Below, one piece after another: positions 25,681 to 38,266 of a stretch of 64,000 bases of DNA. The stretch lies in assembly GCA_027625915.1 (NCBI GenBank), contig JANTQA010000029.1, positions 992,001 to 1,056,000 of the forward strand, written 5' to 3'. The stretch comes from Anaeramoeba flamelloides. Lineage: Eukaryota > Metamonada > Anaeramoebidae. Under the pieces are notes generated by a model. That model did not search any database. It was not told the origin of the DNA and worked only from the letters and a program-made list of their open reading frames with translations. The translations under genes were made by a program, and so were the position numbers. Every line of letters begins with the position of its first letter. Position 1 is the stretch's first letter.

Positions 25681-27573
25681 ATTATGATTTTGTTTTTTAT
25701 TGTTTTTTTCAACTTGATTTTTAATATTTAAATTTTCATTAATTTTATTATTTATTAATTTAAAAATTAATTTTTCAATATCGATTATTTTTGGATTTTT
25801 AGATTTTGATTCGTTTTTTTGATTTAGAATAAATATATTTTTATTGTTCTCATCATCATTATTATTTAACAAATGCTTGTATTGGTTTATATTCGTTATT
25901 TTGTTTTGATCAATCTTCCCATCCACATTATCCACATTATTATCATTCTTAATATTATTTGGTTTTGAATTTAAAGCAATTCCAAAATATTTGGGAACAG
26001 AATCGACAATTGAATAATAATCCTTTGGCTGTAATTGCAATTTTTCAAGAGAACGAGAAATTACAGAAAGCAAAAAAATTGTTGCCGAAGAATAGTGTCT
26101 TCCTGGCCAGTCGCTTCCCCAATTTTTAAAAATCTTTTGTGCTTCTTTAATCTTTTCTGCACAAATCGGTAAAGTCAAGACGGAATTTGAAGAGTGCAAC
26201 AAGGACGATATGAGCTTTTCAAGTTTCACACTACTGATGATACAATGATCCAAACCTTTCCATTTTGATTTTTGAAAGAAGAGTATTTCAAACTCTTGCT
26301 TTAGTTTTTCTTTCAGTTTCAAATTTGGATTTATATTTAAATTTTGGTGCCTAATTTTACTTTTACTTTTGCTTTTGCTTTTCTTTTGGTTTTGTGGAGT
26401 TAGTACTGCTTGGATTTTTTTGGAAATTCTTCCTGTTTTTCTTTCGTTTTCCTGTCTTTCGATGTTCCGTAATTTTTTTAACATTTTCAACAATTCTCGA
26501 TAAATTTCGTTCAAATCCGAAAGCGTTTGCTCCTTTTTCGCTTGATAGCTTGAGCGCATTTTTAAATGTAATTTTGCCAAGGCGCGAATTCTTTGCTGTT
26601 GTGTTTTTTTCTTCTGGTTACTCGACTTTTTTCCAAAATTGGCTCTTCTCTTTTTGTTTCGCATAATCGGATCAGGGGTGATCGAAATTGGCAAACTGTT
26701 TTGTTCACGGAGGAATTTCTTTTTTTGATGAGACTTGGCGGGTGTTTTTGGAACTAATTCGTTCTGGTTGGTTTCTTTGTCTTTGTCTTTTTCTTTTTCT
26801 GTTTGTGTATTTCTTTGATCTTGGTGGCAGCTTTCCTTTTGCATTCCGACTTTCATTTTGAGATCTTTGCGTTTTTTTTTTTTTTTCACACAGGTCTTGG
26901 GATTTACTTTTACTCGTTTTTTTTTCCTTTTTTTTTTGTTTTCTTGAGGTGGGAAAGGCAAATTGTCAATTTCAAACTGATCAAGCGAATCGTTTTGAAA
27001 AATATTAAGACTGTTTTCAGAATTCGATTCTTCTCCAAAATTGTTCCATTTTGGTTGTTCATATTTTTCAATCGTGAGCTTGATTTCATTTTTGTTCACA
27101 TTAAAGAAATTTTCAAACGAACCAGAGCTTTCGAAAGAAGTGTTTTTCTCTTCTTCAATCAATGAAATTAGATTAATTAATGGTGGGGGCGTGTTATCAA
27201 TGTAACTGCCTTCTCTATTTGAGAAAAACTTTAAATCGGGTGTTGTTAAAAGACCGTCTTCGTTTATGTTGTCCCGTTTAACTGTTGAACTTGAGAGAAC
27301 ATTTTTAATTTGGGACTCTAATTCCTCTTTCTCTTCTTTGTTTTGAAAATACGTAGGAAGAGACTTTTGTTGCTCAATGTATTTCTTCCAATTTCTTTTT
27401 GGAATTGGAATCATAAATTGCTGACTTTTGAGAAAGTTCTCGAGAAAAGAATCCAAATCAAGACTTTGATATAAAAAATGAGAAGAATTATTTTTTTTTT
27501 TTTTTTTTTCAGAATTCTTAACGTTTTGTCGAATTTCGTATTTGTTGGAATTCAAGTGATTGAGAGGCAACAT
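22913..27573 (-). CDS. IRE/Rim15/Greatwall-class AGC kinase, two exons
   Basis: Exons at complement 25340-27573 and 22913-25121 give 1480 residues, exactly in frame. Exon 1 is mostly low complexity with a helical block (about 480-530) resembling the N-terminal region of plant IRE kinases. It ends in a short zinc finger, CRIC...H...C (C673, C676, H688, C692), which in IRE and Rim15 sits before the kinase. Exon 2 has the kinase domain from about residue 838: SRGAYGQV loop, Lys about 869 in AIKILKK, HRDLKPDN (Asp about 963), DFG (Asp about 981), then GTPDYLCPEI near 1276. The DFG-to-GTPDY interval of about 290 residues is far longer than in ordinary AGC kinases and recalls Greatwall/MASTL; it holds a long Ser-Gln run, Asp/Glu and Asn-Gly repeats. 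The tail FNEFSSINWDELLKMN matches the IRE/Rim15 C-tail. Likely role: nutrient, cell-cycle or PP2A-related signalling, inferred from family. Confidence 0.88.
24132..24233 (-). repeat. Coding hexamer repeat for (Ser-Gln)n
   Basis: About 17 tandem copies of a 6-bp unit (GATTGT on the plus strand) inside the kinase insert, translated as alternating Ser-Gln. SQ pairs are consensus sites for ATM/ATR-type kinases, but a slippage-grown repeat needs no such function. Confidence 0.9.
25122..25339 (-). other. Spliceosomal intron in the IRE-like kinase gene
   Basis: The donor on the minus strand is AATTC|GTAAAT at 25339 and the acceptor CAAAATAG|TATTTTA ends at 25122. Length 218 bp, phase 2: TC joins T to give Ser. 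The second exon has no in-frame ATG before the kinase core, and the first exon ends with the family's zinc finger. Both facts support this join. The intron contains an 11-base G run. Confidence 0.88.
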
Positions 27574-27802
27574 GTTGAGGTTTTGAATTTTTGAAAATGT
27601 CAAAGGATGATGTAATTTTTATTTTGAGAATTTTTTATTCAACTTCAACTTTTATTTGTTTTTTGACAAATCAAAAGTAAGTTATCAGAATTCAAAGCGG
27701 TGAAGAGCGGTTCAAATACTAGAATCAAAATCACTTTGGAAAGTAACAGGTAATTGCTTGAAAAGAGTATATTCTTAGATAAGATAAGCTTTGGTTTAGT
27801 TA

Positions 27803-27971
27803 CTGATATTTGATACATAAATCCGAAAAAAATTTCACTTCTTTTTCAATTTCCTTTTTCAAATATCGTTTTAAAATTTGCCAACTAATTTCTTTGAGAA
27901 CTGTCTTTATCTAAAAGATAAATATTGAGAATAAAGTGAAAATTTGTTCCCGTTTATAAATCAAATATCAG
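27803..27971. mobile_element. 167-bp TA-flanked MITE, best copy
   Basis: The ends are CTGATATTTGAT and ATCAAATATCAG, a perfect inverted pair, each flanked by TA (27801-27802, 27972-27973). The inverted repeat continues with gaps through ATAAATNCGAAAAA and TTTCACTT. Length 169 bp, non-coding. This structure fits a Stowaway-like (Tc1/mariner) MITE. Confidence 0.82.
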
Positions 27972-30900
27972 TATCTCGAGAATAATAGTTTTTTTTTCAA
28001 AAAAGCTGTTTTAGGAAGCAGAAACATTTTATCAATTCGACATAGTTAATTTTTAAAAGAATGAATTTTTAGGATCATTTTTCGAACAAAAAATATTAAT
28101 AATTTAAACACACACGGGGGTGTAATACATTTCTAGTAGAATATATTGTTCCATTTAAAAATGGAACTAAAAATAGTTAAAAAAAATTCATCAATAAAAA
28201 AATAAATAAAACATTTATTTTTTGATTATCTGTCAAATTTTTGATACAGGTTCTTCCTCTTTACCCATTTTCTTTCGAATTCTGGTTGTAAACTTTTTTA
28301 TTTGCAAAATTATTAATTAAATGAATTAATTTTCTTTTTCAAGAGAATTTAAATTCAATTTTTGGTTTTATTCATTGAATTCTAAAGGATTACATTAACT
28401 TATACTGTTAAAAAGATTGTTTTGTGTTTGATGTGGTGGAATTTGAATTTTAGCTCTTAAATGATCGAGGGTCTTCAGCGTTTAAATTTTAATAGTTGTT
28501 CAAAACCTATGTTTGCAACAAAAAACAGATTAATTATGGTTAAGGGTATAGCAACACTATTATATACACTTAAATTATTTATAGGTGAGAATTTATTCAA
28601 AATTACATTATTACCATCAAATAAAATATTTTCCTTAAATTTAAAAAAACAAAACAAAAAATGAAATACTGGATTCTTTTAGTAAAATCTACAATTAAAA
28701 TTTTAGTAAAAAAATATATTTTATTTTAAAAAAAAATAGAAACTTAAAAAATAAAATATGTAAAACTTTAATTTTACTCTTTACGATAATTGATATTTTC
28801 GATAACAAATCAATAATTAAAAGTAATATTGAGAAATTTATTTAATTTTTTATGGAGATTATTGTTTTTCTAGGTTGACGATTAAATCTTCCACTTTGTA
28901 TTTTTAGATTCTATTTTTATCATATTTAGTAATTATTTGAATATAATTTTATGGGTAAATATTCTCCAAATCCAAATATTCAAGAGATCTTATACAATTT
29001 ATTAAAAATAATTATTTTTTTTTCAAAATTCTACTTTAGAAAAAGACTTTACTTGGTTTCATTATTCCTTTTACTATTTCCTAATATTCAACACCAAATA
29101 TAAATAACCCTTTTAACAGTAATTCATTTTATGATAGTAATATACTTTCAATATTATTTAAAACAATTTTTTTGATAATTTCTTAAAAGTGTTTTTTTCT
29201 TGTCTATTTTGAATCTAAATCGATAATTAAAGAAAAAATGACATTTTATTTTTTTTTATCTGGCAACAATATCTACAAAATTTACTAAATAAATATTTTT
29301 TTAATTTTCCAAAATAAAAATATCTAATTTTTTTAAGACCTTTTAAACTAATGTTCAAAATTTTTCACACAGTTAAAACTGTTTAACAATCATAATAATA
29401 CAATTTCCTAAAAATTGTAAATAATTTTGAGTTTTTGGTTAAATATGAAATTCATTTTTTCATATTTTAGTTTTTCATTTTTGTTTTTTGAATTACGAAC
29501 CCCTTTAGGTTAGATCAATGACTTTTTTGTAAAAGATTGAAATTATGTTAAAGCTGTTTTGTTCAAAATAGAAGAATTCAAATAAATTTATACAATGATA
29601 TCTAATCATTTATATATCATTTCCCTATAGAATATAAACAAATTTGGTAATGTATTTTTTTGTTTTGCCAATCTCCAAAAAAAATTAACAGATCATTAAT
29701 TTTTTAATATTGTTAATTAATCTACTTTGTTTAGTGATTATTGTAATTAATTAAGCATTATTAAAATTACAATTAGTAAATGGTTCTTATTTGATATTTC
29801 TTCTAGAATTGATTAAATTAGATTTTTCTTTTCAAAAATTGAATTTTGGTATGTTAAAAAGTATTAATTTGGGCTTATTATTCAATTCATTTAAAACAAT
29901 TTTTTAAAAATTTTGAGTCAACTCGAACTTAAAAATGTAAGAAAAATCAATATGAAATAGAAAAGGAAAAATATTTTTTTTTTTTTAATAGTTTCTTAAC
30001 CATTGGAATTCAATATTACTTGAATTTTAACAAATTACACTATTATAATTTATTATTTTTTTGAGAAATATATTAGATAAATGTTTTTTTATTTCCCATT
30101 TTCAATTATAATTCGTAACCCATTAAAAAAATAATTAATTAATTGAAGTTTTCAAGTTCTAAAAACAATGGGAATAACTATAAAATGACAAAATAATTTA
30201 TCAGAACAATTTAAAATTTTAATTTTTGTTTAATATTTAATAACTTTTCTACTAATATAAAAATATATTGAATTTGTAAAATAATTATTTGATCAACACA
30301 AAGATCTAGAAACTTTTATTAATTTTGAAAAACGAATTAAAAGAAAGAAACACAATAGTTGATAATATCCAAAAAACAATTTACTTTTGGTGGGATTTGG
30401 TTTGATAGTTTGGTATAACCTTTGTATATACAATAATTATCAATTAATGAAAAACCGTTGGCTAGAAACTTATTTTTAAATCAGAAACAAGAAATAATAA
30501 AAAAATATCTGGATTTTTCAAACCATTAAATATATTTTATATTCTTTGTTTTTAATAAATTGGGCTAAATCATTTTCTCAAATCAATTCATATTTAAAAA
30601 CGCAAGTTGAATGCAAAATTTCTCACATGAAGGTAAACTTAAAATGAAAGATAAAAAGTTAAATTAAAATCTCTTTTTTTTCACTTTTTTTTCCATCTAG
30701 CTTCTATTTCTCAATTTCAATTTTTTTTGAAGTTGAATTAGAGTTGGATTATAGTACCAGAAGTTACGTTTTTTGCCTTTTTTTATTAAATTTTCATTGG
30801 TATTAAAATATTTGTAAAGTTTATTATCTTTTTTATGTTTTGGTTCTTTATTATTATTATTTATAGAGAATACTTAAACAAAATTTATGAAAATTTTTTT

Positions 30901-31084
30901 CAGGTATAAAATAAAATATCATAAGTGGATAATGAAAGATGAATTGAATTTAAATCATTTATCATTAATTGACCCAGATAAGATTTTTCAACTTGGCATT
31001 CTATTTTGAAATTGTGTTTTACATTATAGAAAATGTAATAAATTATTGTCGAACACTCTTTTCAAGTACTTTTAATAATAAAAA

Positions 31085-31185
31085 TGGATGAGGTACTACC
31101 AAAGTAAAACATGGTTTTATGATCCTTTATGAAATTGGAAAAAAGTGAAAATTTTATCTCAATGGTTGATACACCCCTAAAAAAA
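31085..31185 (+). repeat. Relic of the right end of the 53-kb element
   Basis: ATGAGGTACTACCAAAGTAA, then TGATCCT, GAAATTG and AAAAGTGAAAATTTTAT run parallel to 53935-54010. It ends in ACACCCCTAA where the other copy has CTACTCCCTTAA. Only about 100 bp is recognisable. Confidence 0.5.
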
Positions 31186-31344
31186 ATTGAATAATTTTTA
31201 AATACATCATACTAAATCTAGATTTGTTGGATTAAATTTTTTTAATGTTTTAAATTATTTTCCACATAAATTGTCAAAAACCAAAATAATTAATTTGATT
31301 TTTCCGATCAATTTTTTAACTAAATTTTCTTTTTCTTTTTTTCT

Positions 31345-31475
31345 TTGGGTTGAATCTTTTAGTAGTTGGTATTTTGATTTCAATAATTCAATATTTTATC
31401 TTTCATCTTTGCACAAGCTTCTTTGTTTGGGCTTGTATTGATAAAAATATTTGAAAAAAGATTTTTGAAAACAAA
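31345..31475 (+). repeat. Dispersed AT-rich repeat, copy 3 of 3
   Basis: Resembles 7830-7955 and 8155-8285: TTTTGATTTCAATAATTCAA, a middle TTGTATTGATAAAAATATTT and GAAAAAAGATTTTTGAAAAC. Confidence 0.4.
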
Positions 31476-31887
31476 CAAAAAAAAAAAGGTTTGGATAAAA
31501 TAATAATAACTAGGAATGGGGTAAGAAATTTAAGGTAATTTCTTGTTTTTTCACCTACAAGTTATAAAGATAAAGAATTGACACATCTTAAGATCGATAC
31601 TTTGGTTAATAATTTATATCTTCATTCTTTGATTTTAACAAATTTATTCTGATAGGTTGAACTATCTTTTTTGGTATTAAAAAAAGCAAAGATAATTTCA
31701 AAACATTACTTATCAGAACTGTTGTATTGGTTTGTGCTTTGATTAATTTGAAAGTATTAACACATTTCTTGATTCATAACATTATTTTATAAAACACAAA
31801 AATTTGAATCAAAAAAAAATATTCAAATAATTGAAAACTTAAAAGATTTGCATCTAATTAATTCGGGTTCATTTTCTTTTCACGAAT

Positions 31888-32013
31888 AGAGCAGGGAATG
31901 ATATTTTGGTTTCTAAGTTTCAATATCGGGTGACACTCAAAAAATATTTTCCCTAATTGTTTACACAATTAAAATTTCAAAAAATGGCAAAATGTACTTA
32001 CTTCCTTAAAGTT
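31888..32013 (+). repeat. Dispersed repeat, copy 2
   Basis: Same family as 1112-1232, sharing GGAATGATATTTTGGTTT, AAGTTTCAAT and ATTTCAAAAAATGG, then ACTTCCTTAAA. Confidence 0.5.
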
Positions 32014-32273
32014 AACGATCACTGAAATTTGAAAAATGATTATCTTTTTTAGGAAATGGAGGTTGGTTATTTTTGTGGTTAGCTAATTGAACGTCTTCTA
32101 TTTGGTATGGGATTCTAATATCGGTTCAATAAGGCATTTCGTCGTAAATTTTTTCTTTTTTTTTCAGAAATCGAAATGTATGAGTAGTGCAAGGCTAATA
32201 TGCTGGGAAGTTATTTATTAATCATTTTTGTTTTTTAAGGCTATCAATTGAAAATTTTATTTCCCTTTAAAAA

Positions 32274-32759
32274 AAGAGAAAAAAATACCTGACATGAATA
32301 AAATACTTGTTAAGATTTTTAATTGTGTACATCCCTAAAATTGTTATGTAATTTAAAATCAAATCCTTAGATTTAAGAATCAAACTTTTTAAATTATAAC
32401 TCACCCACTTGTGAGAATGATAACTAATGAAATTAAAATTGCTCAAAACAGAAATTAAATCAATCAAAAAACAAGAATAAAAATTATCATTTACCAAATT
32501 CATCTAGTAAACCCCTATAATCGATTGTTTTTGAAATAAGTTTATCTACTTATGGTTATAAAACAATTAATTGAATATTCAAAAGGTGCCCAACTTTAAA
32601 AAACTTTAGTTAAGTTTATTACCTGGTTCATAAAAAAATTAATTATTTATAAAAAGAATTAGATTGAAAATATTAGCAAATAGACAACAGTTTTCCCTAA
32701 TATTAATAATTAAAAATCTTGTAAAGTATTCGTCTCATTTCTTGTCTTTTTTTTCACTC
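32274..32759. mobile_element. Tc1/mariner-like MITE, copy 2 (inverted and older)
   Basis: Reverse orientation relative to 16981-17489. Shared interior includes AAACTTTTTAAATTATAACT followed by CACCCAC, and AAACAAGAATAAAAATTATC. The ends (GAGAAAAAAATACCTGACAT; inverted GTC...CACTC) and the arm block AAGATTTTTAATTGTG are recognisable but mutated. About 486 bp. Confidence 0.65.
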
Positions 32760-32805
32760 TTATTTATCAGGGTTATTTCTTCTTAAAAAAATTTATATAA
32801 ATTAC

Positions 32806-32971
32806 TACTCTTTGAATTATAAATAGGAAAAATTTTCACTTAATCTTCATTTTTAATTTCCTTTTTCATATAGAGCCGTAAATTACAACCCACTTGTTTG
32901 AGAACTCAATTTATTTGAGAAAAATTAGCAAAAAGGAATTGAAAAATTCTCATTTAAAATTTAAATATCAG
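32806..32971. mobile_element. 167-bp TA-flanked MITE, copy
   Basis: Begins after TA with CTACTCTTTGAAT and ends ATTTAAATATCAG. It has GGAAAAATTTTCACTT on the left arm and CTTTTTCATATAGAGCCGTA in the core, as in the 48553 copy. Confidence 0.65.
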
Positions 32972-33482
32972 TCATAGATCAAAGTCAAACATAAATTATT
33001 TTGCTTCCAAAAATCAGTTAGGTGATTATACATATTTTAGTACGAAGATAATGAGAGTGTTTTTATTAATTTACTTTCTTCCTGTATTTTTGGAATTAAG
33101 AAAAAATAAATTTAACTTCCTTATGATTATTTTTCTTTTACAAATGAAATTTTCAAAGAAAGTAACTTTTGATTCCATTTTAGATGTTTGGTACTTAAAA
33201 GTGAAGTGAAAATTTTTTCCTATTTCAGTACCAAGTCCAAGTATTATTTCTGAAGAAAACAAAATATACCTTAATTTCCTTTGATTTTTATATTAACATT
33301 ATTGTGAATATTTTTCGTTTTAAAGTGTTTTCCTTTTAGGTTTGTGTTTTTATTAATCGCAATTTCACATAAATTCGAAAAATTTCATTTTTTGCCGAAC
33401 CAAATTATTTTTGTTGTAAGTTGTTTTTTCAAAAACGAACAAAAAGAAAAAAAAAACTATTTTTCTGATTTTCATTCACTTA

Positions 33483-35819
33483 ATGAATTTACAGTCAGAC
33501 TCTAAACCATTACCAAGCACACAACGATCACAAACCACTTGCCTGACGAATTCTACTAACCAAACCAATAAAAAGATCACAAAACCATCTCAAAGATCGT
33601 CTCTAACTGAACCACGCAAACCTCGATCTTCGATTCGAGTCAAAAATGTAATGAGAGACATGACCCTTAACTTTTTTTGGACCTATATACCAAGGCATTA
33701 CCGTTATGTACGAGTAGAAAAAAAAAAAAAAAGACAACTCGAAAGAAAAATGAAAGAAAAAGAAGAAGAAAAAAAAGAAGAACAAGAACAAGAAGAAAAG
33801 GAAAAGGAAAAAGAAAAAGTTAATAAAAAAAAAAGAAAAGATTATTTAAAAAACGAAATTTTAGTACTTGATGTCTCGAATAAATTGAAGGTTGAACGAA
33901 AGAACATTCGTAACGTTCACAACATGATCTATGTTTTTGATACTGTTGGTTTGTGTACAAAAATAAAGAAACAAGTTTTCAAAATAAATGGTGTGAAATC
34001 TTTGATTCAGAGAATTAAAGAATTACAAAAAAAAGTTAATAATTCAAAAACACAGGGACTGGTTGAAAAGAATTTAGAAAGCCAACAATTGAAAAATGAA
34101 CAAGATCTCAGCTCTCAAACAAAAAATGAAAACAAAAAAAAAGCTTTTGAAAAAGGAAAAGAAAATAATGCCCAAATGTTGTTATTAAATGAAACAACGG
34201 CAAACCATCAAAACGAAAAAGGAAAAAACAAGATCAGTCCAAGAAACGGAATTGTAAATGTGAAACCAAAAATGGGTTCGTTAGGTCACCTTAATAATGG
34301 GAATAAAAAAAATAAACTAATGACTTTAAGTGAGATTCTATTGATTTTTTTTTTAGAGCGGATGGATGGTTTGTTAACAATTCGCGGTATCGCAGAAAAG
34401 CACCATAAGCAAATAGAGGAAGCAAAAGAAAAGCAAGGCGGCAGTGGGAAAGGAAAAGAAAAAGAAAACACATTTAGGCAACTGAAAAAAAAAAGAAATG
34501 CCAAAGATCCAAAGCGTGAATCTGAAATCAAAACCTTGGTTAGGAGATTTTACGATATAGTAGGAATATTAGAGGGGGTTTTGCTAGTGAAAAAGGCAGA
34601 CAAATGCTATATCTGGAACACTACATGGGAAAAGGATATTCTTGACTTCGAATATGAAGTTATTGAGCGTGCAAGGAGGCACCATCAGAGGAATAGAGAA
34701 AGAAAGAGGGGGAGACGAAGAAGAAGAAGAAGAAGTAGCAGCAGCAGCAGCAAGAGTGGCGGTGGTGGCGATGGTAAGAGACAGGAAGGAAATGGAAAGA
34801 AAAGGAGAGGCGAGACAAACGGGAGGCGAAAACACAGGGGAAAGAGAGAGAAGCAGAAGGAGAAGGAGAAGGAGAAAGAGAAAGAAGTAAAAAAAAATAA
34901 TGAAAGCAAAGAAAAAAATACTAAGAAAGAGATTAAATCTAAATTTAGAATTTTTAAAAGTAGAGCAACAAAAGTATTAGAAAATTCATCAGATATCAAA
35001 AGCAAATCAATCAATGTTGAAATTTTACAATCTGATGAAAATGAAAATAAAAATGAAAATGAAAATGAAAATATAATTTCAGAAAGAAAAAGAAAACATG
35101 AGGATTTGGATATTTCTAAAAAAAATGAACGAATGGAAATAGAAGAGTTTTTGGAATTGCAGAATAAAACTAAAAATGGTAATAGTAAATCAAATTCTGA
35201 TGAAGACGAAGGCGAAGATGAAGATGAAGATGAAGAAAAAAAAAAGTACCACAATGATGATGTTGTGAAGGGCAATGGCAATTATGAATCTGGCAAAGAC
35301 GGGGAAGATAATGATGATGATTATGTTTATGAAGAAAGTGAAGATGGTGATACCGGGGATGAAAATAAAAATAAAGATGATATTGAGGAAAATAATGAAA
35401 ATAAGGAAAATGGTAAAGAGAAAAATGAAGATTTAATACAAGCAGAAATCAATAATAACAATCAACTTTTAGAAATTAACGAATATAATTCAAAAAATAT
35501 AATTAGACAAGGATTTTTAAATTTATTTGATAATTTTTTCTTATTAAATAAAAATTTAGATCAAATAACATGTTCAACAAAATTATTTAATTTACCATTT
35601 AATGATAAAAAACAATGGAAACAATTAATTGATAAATCATTTAATATTTCCTTGCCTCAAAATTTAATTGAAAATAAAAATAATAAAAATACTAAAAATA
35701 AAAATAATGATAATGATAATAATAAAAACAACAACAGCAATGATATTATTATTAATGATAATAATATAATTAATAATAATGATGATGATTATCATAATAA
35801 AAATAATATTAACAATCGC

Positions 35820-35871
<52 letters not shown>

Positions 35872-36389
35872 TAAACGAGAATAACAACAATAGTAATAAT
35901 AATTCTAATTCGAAAAATAATAATGATCCCAAAAACAGGCGGAAATTAATTGAAAACAAAAATAAAATGAATAAAAATAAAAATAAAAAAAATAAAAATA
36001 ATAGTAACAATAACAACAATAAGTACAATAATAACGATGATGATAATAATAACAATAATAATAATAATTCTAATTCGAATAATATTAATAATGATCTCAA
36101 AAACTGGCGGAAATTAATTGAAAAATCTTTTAATATTTCCTTACCTAAAATTTTAATTGGAGATAAGAAGAATCGGAATAATAATGGAAACAGCAGTAAT
36201 AACAATAGTAGTAGTAATTTGGATGATTATGGTAAGGGTGTAAACCCTTATTCTTTGATCACACAAACCCAAAAAAAATCGAAAAACAATATTCGTTCAT
36301 ATTTCACAAGGGGATATATCATTGATGAAGAAGGTGAGGGGGGGGAAGAGGAAGAAAAGGACGAATATGGAAATTATAATAAACATTAA
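33483..36389 (+). CDS. Atypical E2F7/8-like transcription factor
   Basis: 968 residues from ATG 33483. Typical E2Fs have one winged helix plus dimerisation and transactivation parts; E2F7/8 and plant DEL proteins have two winged helices and need no DP partner. Here the first lies at about 56-182 (MTLNFFWTYIPRHY, then VLDVSNKLKVERKNIRNV and VFDTVGLCTKIKKQVFKING), split by a Lys/Glu insert at about 79-120. Its recognition helix reads KNIRNV where E2Fs have RRIYDI. The second, about 276-380, has MTLSEILLIFFLERMDGLLT and the well-kept RRFYDIVGILEGVLLVKK. A Lys/Arg-rich stretch follows, then acidic runs, then long Asn runs. A motif (W-K/R-x-LI-x-KSFNISLP) occurs twice near residues 711 and 873. 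Likely nuclear cell-cycle repressor, inferred from the domain pair. No DP-type heterodimer region is visible. Confidence 0.68.
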
Positions 36390-38266
36390 TTTTCTTCTCC
36401 TAATTGAAAAATAATTATTGTTATTAAACACTTTATTTTTTTTTACCATTAATTATAAGCATAATCAGGCTTCAACACATTTCATTTTATTTTTTTTAAA
36501 AATAATTATCTTCAAAATGATTCCATTTCAATTTCATTGTAGTAGATAAATCTCTACAATACTTGGAAAACCCACATTTCTAAAATTTGAAATATTTTTA
36601 CTACTAATAATTTTCTTTTATTAGTTTTTGAATTTTTTCATGAATTCTGAGAATAATGCTTTTATGGCAAGCACTTTTTGAAAAAAAAAAAATTGACTTA
36701 ATAAATTTATTTTCAATAATATATTGAACTTTTAAAACATCAATATGTAATTTTTGAATATAAAAAAAAGAAAAAAACAATTACTTTTTTTCACCATAAT
36801 CCCTTAAAGATTGGATTTTTGTAACAATAAAATAACTAATTAATGCACTATTTTTATAATATTTTTTTTTTTATTTTACCAAAAATCAAAGATCTCTTTT
36901 GGCTGTAACTTTTATTAAACATTTTATTTTTATAATTCTTAAGGATTGTGTTACAAATTAATACATAATCCAGAATATATATAGACCAATTATTAATTTT
37001 GCTTCTAGTTATTATGATCAAGTATTTTCAGATTAAAAGGTGTTTTTTTTTTTTTTTTAGGGGGGATAATAATGGTTTTTACTTTTTAATTTATTGTTCT
37101 ATTTGAAAACCCCACAAACAACGGTTATAAAAATAAGAGTAGTATTGGTTTTTAGTAAAAGTGCTCAATTTGAATTCCAAATTAATAACAAAGTGTCAAA
37201 TCCTTCTTTTTATTAAAACCCAACAAAAGAAATATGTTTCTCAACTTGTTGTCAATTTATAACTTTTATATTTTGATTATTCTGATAATAAATATGAGTT
37301 ATATTAAATTTTATTATGCTAAAATATATGTCAATTCAAAATTTTTAACAAAATCAAAATTAAATTTGTGAAAAAAAACATATATTAAATAAATTCTTGA
37401 AGAAATAGGTAAAATAAAAACCATAAAAAAATTGGAATGTTCAAAACTGTTTATAAATTACAATAACCTTGGAATTAAAAATAAAAAATTACCAATATTA
37501 AATAATTCGAAAATGTTTGAAATTTTTCGAGATGTACAGAAAAAAAAATCAATTGCCAAGTATATTTAAGTTCTAATAAGATTATAAATTGATTAAATAG
37601 TTGGGTACCAACAAAAAAATGTAATTGTGTTCTTGTATTTTAAAGTTTTCAAATTTTACCTAATATTAATCATCCAAATAATTTTTTTTTGATTTAACGA
37701 AACATATTATGTAATTGAAAAAAAGAAAACAATAGAAAAATAATTGAAAAAAGGATTGAAATATTTAAAAAAAAAAAGCTATCTCTAAATTGAATGAAAA
37801 TTTAAAATTTTGATTCTTTTAACTCTTTAGTTTGGGTCAAAAAATTGTTTTTAGTTTATTATATATAGTTCGAATTTTAGGGTACAAACTTTGAACGAAA
37901 TTTAAGGCATACAAAAAGCTCAAATTAAAACACATTTTTTGGATTTTTTTTAAACATGGATCATTAATCTAGAATTTGAATTCTGTGCCAAAAAAAAATA
38001 GAAAAAATATACTTTAAATTTCCTTGAAAGATTCTGTTCTAAAAATGGAACTGGCTGTAATTTATACTCATTAATTAAAAATTATTTTTATATACTAAAA
38101 AAAAAACAAAGAATTTTAGACATTTTCAAAATTGTTTCACCGGTATAAATACTCTCAAGTTGAAAAATAATTTTATTAAGTTTATCTCAAAAAATAGATT
38201 GTTTGAAAATAAATTTCATATCAGAGATTTAACTACGAGTATATCTTGTGTATAATTTAGACTTAT

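Larger units (their letters stand above)
27574..33482. other. Long spacer with MITE copies
   Basis: No gene supported; short frames such as 28461-28664 lack any protein signal. It contains small MITEs at 27803-27971 and 32806-32971, a larger inverted-repeat element at 32274-32759, and relic repeats at 31085-31185, 31345-31475 and 31888-32013. Confidence 0.65.

Noticed and set aside
27700-27740. GGTTCAAATAC, like the B box of a tRNA
   Set aside because: No cloverleaf arms or A box at the right distance.
28461-28664. 67-codon frame as a small gene
   Set aside because: Isolated, equally long frame on the opposite strand, no recognisable motif.
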